In this document: positions 1 to 5,572 of the stretch, one piece after another | How the letters are laid out: every line of letters starts with the position of its first letter | Numbering within the stretch: position 1 is the first letter of the stretch | Origin: a bacterium | GTDB taxonomy: Bacteria > Armatimonadota > Zipacnadia > Zipacnadales > Zipacnadaceae | NCBI GenBank assembly: GCA_030607655.1 | Contig: JAUWJN010000005.1 | Location: 1-21,091, forward strand | Length of the DNA stretch: 21,091 bases | Reading direction: 5' to 3' | The notes under the pieces: model-generated | Told to the model about the DNA's origin: nothing | Database searches by the model: none | The model's input: the letters and a program-made list of their open reading frames with translations, nothing else | Translations under genes and position numbers: made by a program

Positions 1-456
1 CAGGAAAGGGCCGAGAGCTATGACGCCCAAAAGAAAACGCTCACGCAGTTCGACCAAGCAGCGGAATACAAGGACAAAGCGGCGGCCCTGGACGCACAGG
101 CGCAGGAGCTAAGCGCCCTGCTCAAGGATGTCCGCGCGAAGCCGCAGGAATTAGTCGGCGGTGCTGAGAGCCCCATCCCTGGCCTGTCGGTAGACGACGA
201 GGGGAATGTCACCATAGACGGGCTGCCAATTAAGAACCTTAGCACGGGCGAGAGTGTTCTGTTTGCTGTCAAGGTGGCCGAAGCTACGATCGGTAAGCTT
301 CAGGTCATTCTGGTGGACGGGCTGGACGCTCTTGATTCCGAGAAGCGCGATGCGTTCCTTAAGGCAATAGAGAGCAGCGACTGTCAGTTCATAATGACAG
401 AGCGAACAAAAGGCCCTTTGCAGATTGAGGGCGAAACTCCGTTCGCGGGAGAGTAA
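1..456 (+). CDS. C-terminal part of an SbcC/Rad50/SMC-like ATPase (5' truncated)
   Basis: The reading frame is open from the first base and ends in TAA at 454-456, so only the last 151 residues are visible. The first ~60 residues are charged and heptad-like, as expected for the returning arm of a coiled coil. An ABC signature-like LSTGES follows near residue 82, then a Walker B strand (QVILVDGLDALD) with a D-loop-like ALD, and a final beta strand ending in IMTERT. This order is that of the C-terminal half-ATPase of SMC/Rad50-type DNA repair proteins. The residue after the Walker B Asp is Gly, where the catalytic Glu normally sits. The gene overlaps the next start and stands two genes before a Rad52-type annealing protein, so I infer a role in phage recombination or DNA end processing. 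The N-terminal Walker A half lies outside the window. Confidence 0.75.
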   Translation, partial: QERAESYDAQKKTLTQFDQAAEYKDKAAALDAQAQELSALLKDVRAKPQELVGGAESPIPGLSVDDEGNVTIDGLPIKNLSTGESVLFAVKVAEATIGKLQVILVDGLDALDSEKRDAFLKAIESSDCQFIMTERTKGPLQIEGETPFAGE

Positions 457-893
457 TGATGACAGCGAAGAAACTGCCGACCATAGCAATGACGCCGATG
501 CCTAAGTTTGGGTATGATCCTGTTCCGTCCATAGCCGCCGGTGCAAAGAAACACACGCTGCGGAAGCAGCGCCAGCACGGACGGAAAGAAGTAGTGGTCA
601 ACGGTCAGCGGATGGGCATTGTCCTTGAGTTTCACGGCTGGGTGCAGATGACAAAGGCCGAGTTCCTGACTGATGAGTTTGCGATTGCAGATGGGTTCCG
701 GGCCACCTTGCCTCTCGGGCAAATGTCGTTGCTGTCGGAAATCCACTGGTCAGTTTGGAGTGCTGCCTCCAACTTGTGCCGGTTACTCCAACACTTCTAC
801 GGTGAAGTCCCTGCGACAATGTGGTGCAACCATTTCCGCGTAGTACAACAGCCAGGCCAGGAGGACAGCGATGGAACACAAGCTGACGCTTAA
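456..893 (+). CDS. ASCH-domain-like small protein
   Basis: The product has 145 residues. The start ATG overlaps the TAA of the previous gene (TAATG), and GGGAGAG upstream serves as ribosome binding site; a second in-frame ATG follows at once. Residues 31-36 (KKHTLR) and 76-81 (AIADGF) match two hallmarks of ASCH-fold proteins: a K-x-x-T-x-R entry motif and an A-x-x-DGF motif preceded by a strand (residues 54-62) and a 'mTkaEFl' helix. The segment LLQHFYG near residue 110 is the usual following helix. ASCH proteins are PUA-related RNA/nucleotide-binding folds, and some are nucleases or deaminases; no specific activity can be assigned. The roughly 25 residues between DGF and the last helix look poorly conserved. 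The 3' end overlaps the next gene by 23 nt, implying translational coupling. Confidence 0.6.
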   Translation: MMTAKKLPTIAMTPMPKFGYDPVPSIAAGAKKHTLRKQRQHGRKEVVVNGQRMGIVLEFHGWVQMTKAEFLTDEFAIADGFRATLPLGQMSLLSEIHWSVWSAASNLCRLLQHFYGEVPATMWCNHFRVVQQPGQEDSDGTQADA

Positions 894-1788
894 ACAATAT
901 GAGCAGTTGAACGCTAAGCTCTCGCCGCAGGTGGTGAGCCAGCGCAAGCAGGGCGGCCGTCAGGTGAGCTATGTCGAGGGGCACTATGTCATCCGGCGGG
1001 CCAATGAAATCTTCGGCTTCGAGAACTGGACCTGGGAGCCTGTTGAGATGCGCCTCATTTGCGACCGTGAGTACAAGGGCAAGGAAAAGACGGGCTGGCT
1101 CGTAGGGTATATCTGCAAGGTTGAGGTTACTATCTATCTCGATGGCGAGGTGCGTAAGACTTCCAACTGGGGATACGGGGAAGGGATAGAGTACAACAAC
1201 TATGGACAGGCCCACGAATCCGCCGTCAAAGAAGCAGCTACCGATGCGATGAAGCGGGCACTTATCAAGTACGGCGACCAGTTTGGGCTCGCTCTGTACG
1301 GCAAGGATAATAGGCATGTGGGAAATGATGCGCCCGTGCAGGAAGCGGCCCCGGCGCAGGCGGCAGATCCAAAACTCGCCCCCCAGGGGGAAGCGGGCTG
1401 GGCGCGATTGCAGAAGGATATGCTCCATCTCTGTCGGGAAAATAACGTGGACCCCAAGACGCCGGTGCTGAAGACCCTGATGCAAGCGCATAAGAAGGAC
1501 GCGAACGTCACTAAAATGTCTGAGCTTCCCAAGGGCAGGGTGGCACTATTCTTCAAGGACATAACGGCGACTATCGAGGGCCTGGCCGCACAAAAGAGCG
1601 GCGAGTCAGTCGGCGTACAGGATGCACCGAATACGACGCCGCCCTCTACCGAAGAGGCTCAGCAGTTGGCGACTAACGCGGGCGAAGAGTTTGACGCTGA
1701 AGCCTGGGAAGCACTTGATCCGCTGGCACAACAGGAGGAAGCCGACCGTCTGCGGGATGTGGCGAGTCAGATGAAGGCGTTTGCTTAA
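871..1788 (+). CDS. Rad52/Rad22-family single-strand annealing protein
   Basis: The product has 305 residues. AGGAGG lies 7 nt before the ATG, inside the end of the previous gene. Residues ~24-150 follow the Rad52 fold core: a basic N-terminal loop (QRKQGGRQVSYVEGH), a helix plus strand with NEIFGFENWTWEP, a beta hairpin (GYICKVEVTIYLDGEVRKTSNWGYG), and the signature helix HESAVKEAATDAMKRALIKYGDQFGLALYGK. Such phage proteins bind single-stranded DNA as rings and anneal complementary strands in recombination-dependent replication. After residue ~155 the protein becomes Ala/Gln/Pro-rich, then has a small helical region (~175-240) and an acidic tail; such tails often contact SSB or other partners, which is inference here. 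It sits beside the SbcC-like ATPase and ends 1 nt before a strong inverted repeat. Confidence 0.93.
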   Translation: MEHKLTLKQYEQLNAKLSPQVVSQRKQGGRQVSYVEGHYVIRRANEIFGFENWTWEPVEMRLICDREYKGKEKTGWLVGYICKVEVTIYLDGEVRKTSNWGYGEGIEYNNYGQAHESAVKEAATDAMKRALIKYGDQFGLALYGKDNRHVGNDAPVQEAAPAQAADPKLAPQGEAGWARLQKDMLHLCRENNVDPKTPVLKTLMQAHKKDANVTKMSELPKGRVALFFKDITATIEGLAAQKSGESVGVQDAPNTTPPSTEEAQQLATNAGEEFDAEAWEALDPLAQQEEADRLRDVASQMKAFA

Positions 1789-1970
1789 TAGCGCGGCTAC
1801 GGTAGGCAAGAGGCCTCTAATGAGCCGTGCCGCCGAGCCGAAAGTCCCCGGCCACAAAGGTGGGTGGCATCCACTGAGCTTGCACGGAAAGCCGTAGCCG
1901 CGCTAACTTTGACAATCGGGTGCCGCCTCGTCTTTCCTTATCGACTCCGGTGGATTCGCGGGGCGGCACC
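1789..1970 (+). promoter_or_regulatory. Structured leader RNA element, copy A
   Basis: Directly after the rad52 stop, TAGCGCGGCTACGG (1789-1802) is perfectly complementary to 1892-1905, closing a domain of 117 nt. Inside it CCGTGC (1825-1830) pairs with GCACGG (1882-1887), and small hairpins such as GCCAC/GTGGC (1851-1868) are possible. After a 13-nt linker, GGTGCCGCCTCG (1919-1930) pairs with CGGGGCGGCACC (1959-1970) in 12 bp with one G-U. The SD-like TGAGGG and a GTG start (1991) follow. The second stem recurs almost unchanged in copy B. There is no poly-T tract, so it is not a standard terminator. Cis-regulation or antitermination is inference. Confidence 0.55.
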
Positions 1971-1990
1971 TGAGATACTGAGGGCAATAG

Positions 1991-2308
1991 GTGACCATCT
2001 ATTTTCTTTCGTGGCAATGGGGTCGTCGGGGCGGCGGACGCACTCACTGGGATATTGTCTTTCCTGGTGGGCTGCTAGGAAATGTAGTAGGCAGAGAGAA
2101 GCGGCGAATGGTGATGGTGTATAAGGCCAGAGGCTGCTCTGTCGTTGAGATGTCGTGGAATGATTTCATAGCTGAGATTGGAGGTGAAACTCATGAAGGT
2201 CAAACAGTTAGTGTGGCTTGTCGCAATTTGCTTGCTCGGTTTGGTCCTCGCCCTCTCCTACGGTCAAGGGGAGATCCAAACAGGTATGAGTATTCGGGCA
2301 GTAGCTGA
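1991..2308 (+). CDS. Small hypothetical protein, GTG start
   Basis: This is a 105-residue reading frame starting with GTG, preceded by TGAGGG 7 nt upstream. The N-terminus is aromatic and Arg/Gly-rich (IYFLSWQWGRRGGGR); a central part reads VYKARGCSVVEMSWNDFIAEIG. I recognise no domain. The last 116 nt overlap the start of the next gene (ATG 2193) in another frame, which is long for same-strand phage genes, so the C-terminus may not be conserved. The best argument for the gene is positional: its start lies 20 nt after the shared stem of RNA element A, just as the well-supported gene at 2825 lies 21 nt after the stem of element B. Confidence 0.45.
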   Translation: MTIYFLSWQWGRRGGGRTHWDIVFPGGLLGNVVGREKRRMVMVYKARGCSVVEMSWNDFIAEIGGETHEGQTVSVACRNLLARFGPRPLLRSRGDPNRYEYSGSS

Positions 2309-2612
2309 GGGCAGCACAGACATAGACGGCGATGACATCCGCTACGAGTTCAACTGGGAGATCGAGTATCCTGATAGCAGCATCGAGGCGATGGCCGAAT
2401 ATAACTCAGTTAGCCCGTGGATTTCTGCGCCTTACGCTGGCACCGGGGAGTCCGTGATACCTGCCGGTATCATTGCTAAGGGCCAGATTTGGCGGGTGCG
2501 AGTCCGGACTCAGGATACTGACTTAGCCTACGGGCCGGAGGTGGTGGCTGAGGTGCTCGTGGGGGGGTCTCCGCCGACGGGGGCGGATGTTTACATTGAG
2601 CCAGTGCTCTAA
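2193..2612 (+). CDS. Secreted or membrane-anchored protein with Ig/FN3-like domain
   Basis: The product has 139 residues. The ATG at 2193 is chosen because GGAGGTG lies 6 nt upstream; a TTG five codons earlier lies before this site. Residues 1-25 form a classic export signal: two Lys, then a hydrophobic stretch LVWLVAICLLGLVLALSYG. The remainder is beta-rich, with YEFNWEIEYPDS near residues 50-60 and IIAKGQIWRVRVRTQDTDLAYGP at about 95-117. That pattern (kGd-W-v-rV...D...G) is typical of Ig/FN3/PKD-like extracellular domains in surface and phage accessory proteins. A Pro/Gly linker precedes the short C-terminal tail. The role is unknown; exposure outside the cell membrane is inferred from the signal. 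It is flanked by RNA elements A and B. Confidence 0.7.
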   Translation: MKVKQLVWLVAICLLGLVLALSYGQGEIQTGMSIRAVAEGSTDIDGDDIRYEFNWEIEYPDSSIEAMAEYNSVSPWISAPYAGTGESVIPAGIIAKGQIWRVRVRTQDTDLAYGPEVVAEVLVGGSPPTGADVYIEPVL

Positions 2613-2615
2613 TAC

Positions 2616-2803
2616 CAGACCGACTCGGTGCCGCGAGGAAAACGCGGATACTTCAGACGCCGAGCCGGTCTGAGAAGGGTGTCGCCTCGCGGGCAACTGG
2701 GCAAGGGACAAACAGTGTTTCATTTATGGCGTAAACGTTCCTTGAATAATCAGCCCGAAATTGTGGCAGGCCCACCACAGTGGCCCACGTTCGGGGCGGC
2801 ACC
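2616..2803 (+). promoter_or_regulatory. Structured leader RNA element, copy B
   Basis: Starting 3 nt after the previous stop, CAGACCGACTCGG (2616-2628) pairs with CCGAGCCGGTCTG (2660-2672) with one mismatch, enclosing a CCGCG/CGCGG hairpin (2631-2647). After a 5-nt linker GGTGTCGCCTCG (2678-2689) pairs with CGGGGCGGCACC (2792-2803). This is the same 12-bp stem as in copy A with one C-to-T change that turns C-G into U-G and so keeps pairing. Its loop is 102 nt and holds further hairpins, for example TGTGG/CCACA (2762-2778). GAAAGGAG and the ATG at 2825 follow. The element has the same architecture and the same distance to the start codon as copy A. Confidence 0.55.
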
Positions 2804-2824
2804 CGAGATTGAAAGGAGTGGAGC

Positions 2825-3073
2825 ATGGACGAGCCGATGACGCTGAGCGAGGAGATTGGAAAATCTATTAGCGCGGGAAATTGGTGGTTAGCGCCGTGGC
2901 GCGACCGCGCCGCCGAGTTGGAGGCGGAGTCGGCTATTGCCATAGCCAACATATCAGACCTTGAAGACGACCCTGACCGATGCTCTATCTGTGGCGGCTA
3001 CGACCCTAACGGCACGCATTATGCGTGTGATGCAGAGGCTATAGCCAAACGCAACCGAGGAGACGGTGAGTGA
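2825..3073 (+). CDS. Small zinc-binding hypothetical protein
   Basis: The product has 82 residues; AAAGGAG stands about 7 nt before the ATG. The N-terminal half is helical and acidic, with an aromatic patch (NWWLAPW, residues 19-25) followed by an Ala/Glu helix. The C-terminal half carries C53-x2-C56-x8-H65-x2-C68, a plausible single zinc site (CSICGGYDPNGTHYAC). I do not recognise a named family; an NTP-independent adaptor or nucleic-acid-binding role would be guesswork. The stop overlaps the next ATG (TGATG), so the 18-codon mini-ORF that follows is translationally coupled. Expression is probably influenced by RNA element B directly upstream. Confidence 0.7.
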   Translation: MDEPMTLSEEIGKSISAGNWWLAPWRDRAAELEAESAIAIANISDLEDDPDRCSICGGYDPNGTHYACDAEAIAKRNRGDGE

Positions 3074-3129
3074 TGACCCTCCTGATTAGCCGGCTGGCGA
3101 GTCCGCTGGCCGGAGAAAGGGGACTGTAA
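3073..3129 (+). CDS. 18-codon mini-ORF resembling a truncated signal peptide
   Basis: ATG (3073) overlaps the preceding TGA, and TAA (3127-3129) overlaps the following ATG, so this tiny frame exactly fills the gap between two genes. The product MTLLISRLASPLAGERGL resembles the first residues of the secreted enzyme encoded at 3624 (MILLLISLLLASPLCAAER); 13 nt (CTCCTGATTAGCC) are identical at 3079-3091 and 3633-3645. Its end, LAGER, is encoded by a 16-nt sequence repeated exactly at 3392-3407, and that sequence also contains the ribosome binding site (GGAGAAAGG) for the next gene. It may be a coupling peptide or the remnant of a duplication. Confidence 0.4.
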   Translation: MTLLISRLASPLAGERGL

Positions 3130-3416
3130 TGACACTTGCTGAGGCTGTAGACAAGTATGGTATTGATCCAACAACAATAGGAGACGAGTGGCACTTGACT
3201 TGGGGGATAGTAGAAGACCCACAGAGGGATGCTCCTGCTGAAGTAGGGCAGGGAGACTTATATGTGATAGTTAAGTGGGAGCGTAAAGATCAGCCTTGTG
3301 AGTCTCTACCCAATTATGTTGGCAAGCTATTCTTTTGGCTTGCTGAGAGGTACTTCACTACTACATACTATTTCAAACCACTGACCGCTGTGCTGGCCGG
3401 AGAAAGGACGGGATGA
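3129..3416 (+). CDS. Hypothetical protein
   Basis: The product has 95 residues. Its ATG shares a base with the stop of the mini-ORF; GGAGAAAGG at 3112-3120 is the ribosome binding site. Residues 1-15 (TLAEAVDKYGIDPTTI) look like a small helix-turn-helix or leucine-repeat start, and residues ~19-55 read as beta strands with EWHLTWGIVED and LYVIVKWERKD. An aromatic stretch (FFWLAERYFTTTYYF) follows. I recognise no family. The C-terminus ends in LAGERTG, encoded by the duplicated cassette that also serves as binding site for the next gene. Codon use here is more AT-rich than in its neighbours. The stop overlaps the next start (ATGA). Confidence 0.65.
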   Translation: MTLAEAVDKYGIDPTTIGDEWHLTWGIVEDPQRDAPAEVGQGDLYVIVKWERKDQPCESLPNYVGKLFFWLAERYFTTTYYFKPLTAVLAGERTG

Positions 3417-3643
3417 TGGGAATGAGTTTAGCCGAACTATGCGACTGGCAAGAGAGACAGATTGCAGAATTAGAGCACAAGTGTGAATTTCTCATCGAGC
3501 AGATAAAACCCACTGGCGGTAGTTGTCCAGAGGATTGGAATGAAGACTGTGACGATGTTGACGCCGATTGTGCTGCCTGCTGGCGAGAATATCTCCAAAC
3601 CAATAAACCGTGGGAGGCCACCAATGATACTCCTCCTGATTAG
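3413..3643 (+). CDS. Small acidic Cys-containing hypothetical protein
   Basis: The product has 76 residues. The frame opens with ATGATG at 3413, overlapping the preceding TGA, and GGAGAAAGG lies ~5 nt upstream; a third ATG at 3422 is possible. Residues 5-32 form an amphipathic helix (LAELCDWQERQIAELEHKCEFLIEQI). The C-terminal half is acidic with several Cys (SCPEDWNEDCDDVDADCAACW), perhaps a metal site. I recognise no family. The last 20 nt overlap the start of the secreted enzyme gene in another frame, which couples their translation. Confidence 0.6.
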   Translation: MMGMSLAELCDWQERQIAELEHKCEFLIEQIKPTGGSCPEDWNEDCDDVDADCAACWREYLQTNKPWEATNDTPPD

Positions 3644-4325
3644 CCTGCTCCTAGCCTCGCCCCTCTGCGCCGCCGAGCGGTCCGTGCGGCGCGAGGCACC
3701 GTGGACGCCGGCGGCTCACCGCGACGAGCAGGCTTATCCGCGCCCTTGCGTGATAGGCTACGGGGATGTAGCCGAGATGCTCTACCCAGAGATGACTGAG
3801 CAAGAGAAGTGGTTTGTAGCCAAGGAGCTTGCGTTCCTCAATGATGGTGTGTGGGACAAGCTGGAGATGACGAACCCCCTGGGCATAGTGCCCTGGGGTA
3901 TGACGCTGACGGTGCCGGTGTACCGGCCGTACACTGGCGGAAAAGGAGGTTGTTATGACCTACGGAACTGGTTCGTCGCCGTCCACAAAGGAAAGAAGTA
4001 TGGGGTCGATCCGGCACTTTTGGTCGCTATTAGGTCGCACGAGAATCCTGAAGATTGGTGCGGATGCGACAGCAGGTACAGGTGGAAATCGCGTGATGAC
4101 TATGCTTATGGAGTCGAGCACCTTAAAGGTACTGATCTTTGGGCGCAGGCCGGCGGGGCAGCAAAGATTGTTAAACGCATTGCTACGGGTCAGGGCTGGT
4201 CTCCGCTGTATCCTACGCGGGCGAGACTGCTGAGGCTGGCTCGAGTCTACGTCGGCCAGGGCGAGGTGAGTGCGCGCAACTGGAGCAAGCAGGTCTGGAC
4301 TATGCACCTGAGGGCGAGACCGTGA
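3624..4325 (+). CDS. Secreted peptidoglycan hydrolase: LysM-like region plus lysozyme/transglycosylase-like domain
   Basis: The product has 233 residues. ATG 3624 is chosen over upstream in-frame codons because GGGAGG lies 6 nt before it and the product then begins with a clean signal peptide (MILLLISLLLASPLCAAE). Residues ~45-98 look like one LysM-type repeat (DVAEMLYP...LAFLNDGVWDKL...PWGMTLTVPVY), a peptidoglycan-binding unit. From ~120 the sequence follows the lysozyme-like superfamily (lytic transglycosylase or glucosaminidase): YGVDPALLVAIRSHEN, with E140 as likely catalytic acid, then YAYGVEHL and a helical end carrying RLARVYV. The likely job is cell-wall cleavage after Sec export, an endolysin that does not strictly need a holin for export, although a two-helix protein at 5344 could be one. 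A particle-associated muralytic enzyme is the alternative. Confidence 0.72.
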   Translation: MILLLISLLLASPLCAAERSVRREAPWTPAAHRDEQAYPRPCVIGYGDVAEMLYPEMTEQEKWFVAKELAFLNDGVWDKLEMTNPLGIVPWGMTLTVPVYRPYTGGKGGCYDLRNWFVAVHKGKKYGVDPALLVAIRSHENPEDWCGCDSRYRWKSRDDYAYGVEHLKGTDLWAQAGGAAKIVKRIATGQGWSPLYPTRARLLRLARVYVGQGEVSARNWSKQVWTMHLRARP

Positions 4326-4337
4326 GAGGAGGACGGC

Positions 4338-4901
4338 ATGAGCAGGAAGCCAGCTTATGAGAAGACCAGTGTCGCTGTCGGTAAGACCATCGGCGAGATA
4401 CGAGAGATGTTGCAGCGGTTCAATGCCGACCAGATAGCTACCGGTGAGGATGCGGACTATATTTTTATCATCTTCCGCTTGTTGAAGAGCAAACAGCCAG
4501 GGGATAAAACCGGAAAACCACCAGAGGCAGAATTGCCTGTAAAACTCCACTTTTCACAGGGCAAGGTCTTTGCACGGCTGCAAAAGCTCCATCCCCAGAC
4601 GGATGTGAACAAACTAAAGGAGCAGAGCCATCGCACTGTTTGGCGGCAAGCCTACTACTATGTGAAAGCGGTGCTGGAGACCGTTGAGCTTGGTCTGTTC
4701 AACATTTATCAGGGCTTCCTGGCCGGCTTTGCTGGCCCAGATGGGCGGACACTGGGCGAAGTGATTGAGAAGTCGGATGGGCTGCTGCGGGACTGGGCAG
4801 TCTTTGGGCAGGTGCCGCTGTTGCCAGAGCATCGGCCTGATGTGACAGATGATGGGGCTGAGGTAACAGATGTGGAGTTTGAGGTCAGAGACGAAGAATA
4901 A
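4338..4901 (+). CDS. Hypothetical phage protein
   Basis: The product has 187 residues; GAGGAGG lies 5 nt before the ATG. Residues 8-30 (TSVAVGKTIGEIREMLQRFNADQI) resemble the opening of small phage proteins with an alpha/beta N-terminal domain; strands with IFIIFRLL (42-49) and VKLHF (68-72) follow. The most distinctive stretch is QSHRTVWRQAYYYVKAVLETVELGLFNIYQGFLAGF (residues ~95-131), long helices with conserved-looking W-R, K-A-x-L-E and G-F motifs. I have a weak impression of a recurrent uncultured-phage family but cannot name it. The last 35 residues are acidic and low in complexity. It lies between the lytic enzyme and a zinc-binding miniprotein. Confidence 0.7.
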   Translation: MSRKPAYEKTSVAVGKTIGEIREMLQRFNADQIATGEDADYIFIIFRLLKSKQPGDKTGKPPEAELPVKLHFSQGKVFARLQKLHPQTDVNKLKEQSHRTVWRQAYYYVKAVLETVELGLFNIYQGFLAGFAGPDGRTLGEVIEKSDGLLRDWAVFGQVPLLPEHRPDVTDDGAEVTDVEFEVRDEE

Positions 4902-4932
4902 CCGGCCCGTCTGGGTCGCGGAGGTGACGTGA

Positions 4933-5163
4933 ATGCCATTAGAGATAGTAGTCCACATAGTCTGCTGTGGATGTAGTGCGCGCATTGATACGGGTACTAC
5001 GAGTCGCCCGCAGGCGATTAGACGTGCATCTGAGAAGGGTTGGGTTTCCCGGGCCACAACCAGCGCAGATGACAATCTGAGGACATATATTTCCGAGATA
5101 GACGGTCGCCCCAAGCGATGGGTTTACCTATGCCCAGCTTGTGCAGAGGCGGCAAGTGAATAG
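4933..5163 (+). CDS. Small zinc-binding hypothetical protein
   Basis: The product has 76 residues; GGAGGTGA is placed 6 nt before the ATG. It contains an N-terminal C11-C12-x-C14 cluster (HIVCCGCSARID) and a C-terminal CPAC (YLCPACAEAA), spaced like the two knuckles of a zinc ribbon. Between them is a stretch AIRRASEKGWVSRA often seen in small DUF-type phage ribbons ('A...A...GW'). No function can be assigned. The 3' end overlaps the next gene's GTG start by 8 nt. Confidence 0.65.
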   Translation: MPLEIVVHIVCCGCSARIDTGTTSRPQAIRRASEKGWVSRATTSADDNLRTYISEIDGRPKRWVYLCPACAEAASE

Positions 5164-5356
5164 CTATCAAGTAGTCGGCGAATTCGTTGGTCGGGGCGCG
5201 AAGCCGATATGCTGGGGTGGCAAAACCAGCTTACGAGATCGTGCCGTGGAACGCTTAGCGGAGGCAGACAAGTATGCTGCCCAGCGAATAGCTGTGGGCG
5301 GCCAACAAATCAAGTGGGAGATTAAAGAGACGATGAGGAAAACATGTGGGACATAA
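5156..5356 (+). CDS. Hypothetical protein, GTG start
   Basis: The product has 66 residues from GTG 5156; an in-frame GTG at 5141 would add five residues. I prefer 5156 because GAGGCGG lies just upstream and the frame then overlaps the previous gene by only 8 nt. The sequence (NSYQVVGEFVGRGAKPICWGGKTSLRDRAVERLAEADKYA...) has short strands, then a helix, and ends in basic residues. I recognise no family. The last 13 nt overlap the start of the membrane protein gene at 5344. Confidence 0.5.
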   Translation: MNSYQVVGEFVGRGAKPICWGGKTSLRDRAVERLAEADKYAAQRIAVGGQQIKWEIKETMRKTCGT

Positions 5357-5556
5357 ACGGTTGGAGTCTAATTGAGCGGATTGGCATAGGTGTGCTGGCA
5401 GCACTACTGGTTGCGTTTTCCGCCGGCATAGTCGGCGCTATCTGCTTCTGCAATTCAAGCTCTAACGGGGCAGTCTATTTCTGGCTCTTTGTGGTTATCC
5501 TTCCCATCGGAACAGTTGTAGCACTTCTGTTCGGTATCGGCTTAATGCCGAGGTAG
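5344..5556 (+). CDS. Two-helix membrane protein, holin candidate
   Basis: The product has 70 residues; GAGGAAAA immediately precedes the ATG. Two hydrophobic segments are clear, at residues ~13-36 (IGIGVLAALLVAFSAGIVGAI) and ~44-66 (VYFWLFVVILPIGTVVALLFGI), joined by a short polar loop with Cys and Ser/Asn. Size and topology fit a class II holin, and a secreted lytic enzyme is encoded 1 kb upstream. Two-helix membrane miniproteins are however common in phages for other purposes and the C-terminus lacks the usual charged tail, so the holin label is inference. Confidence 0.55.
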   Translation: MWDINGWSLIERIGIGVLAALLVAFSAGIVGAICFCNSSSNGAVYFWLFVVILPIGTVVALLFGIGLMPR

Positions 5557-5572
5557 TAGTACCCGAACTATT

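Noticed and set aside
598..1491. Long minus-strand frame opposite the Rad52 gene
   Set aside because: It is a shadow of the plus-strand gene, with no ribosome binding site and a composition rich in Arg, Leu and His typical of antisense frames.
1814..1844. Hammerhead-ribozyme-like core (CTAATGAG followed by CCGAAA)
   Set aside because: The invariant G of CUGAUGA is A here, stem II does not form well and no partner stems I and III are visible.
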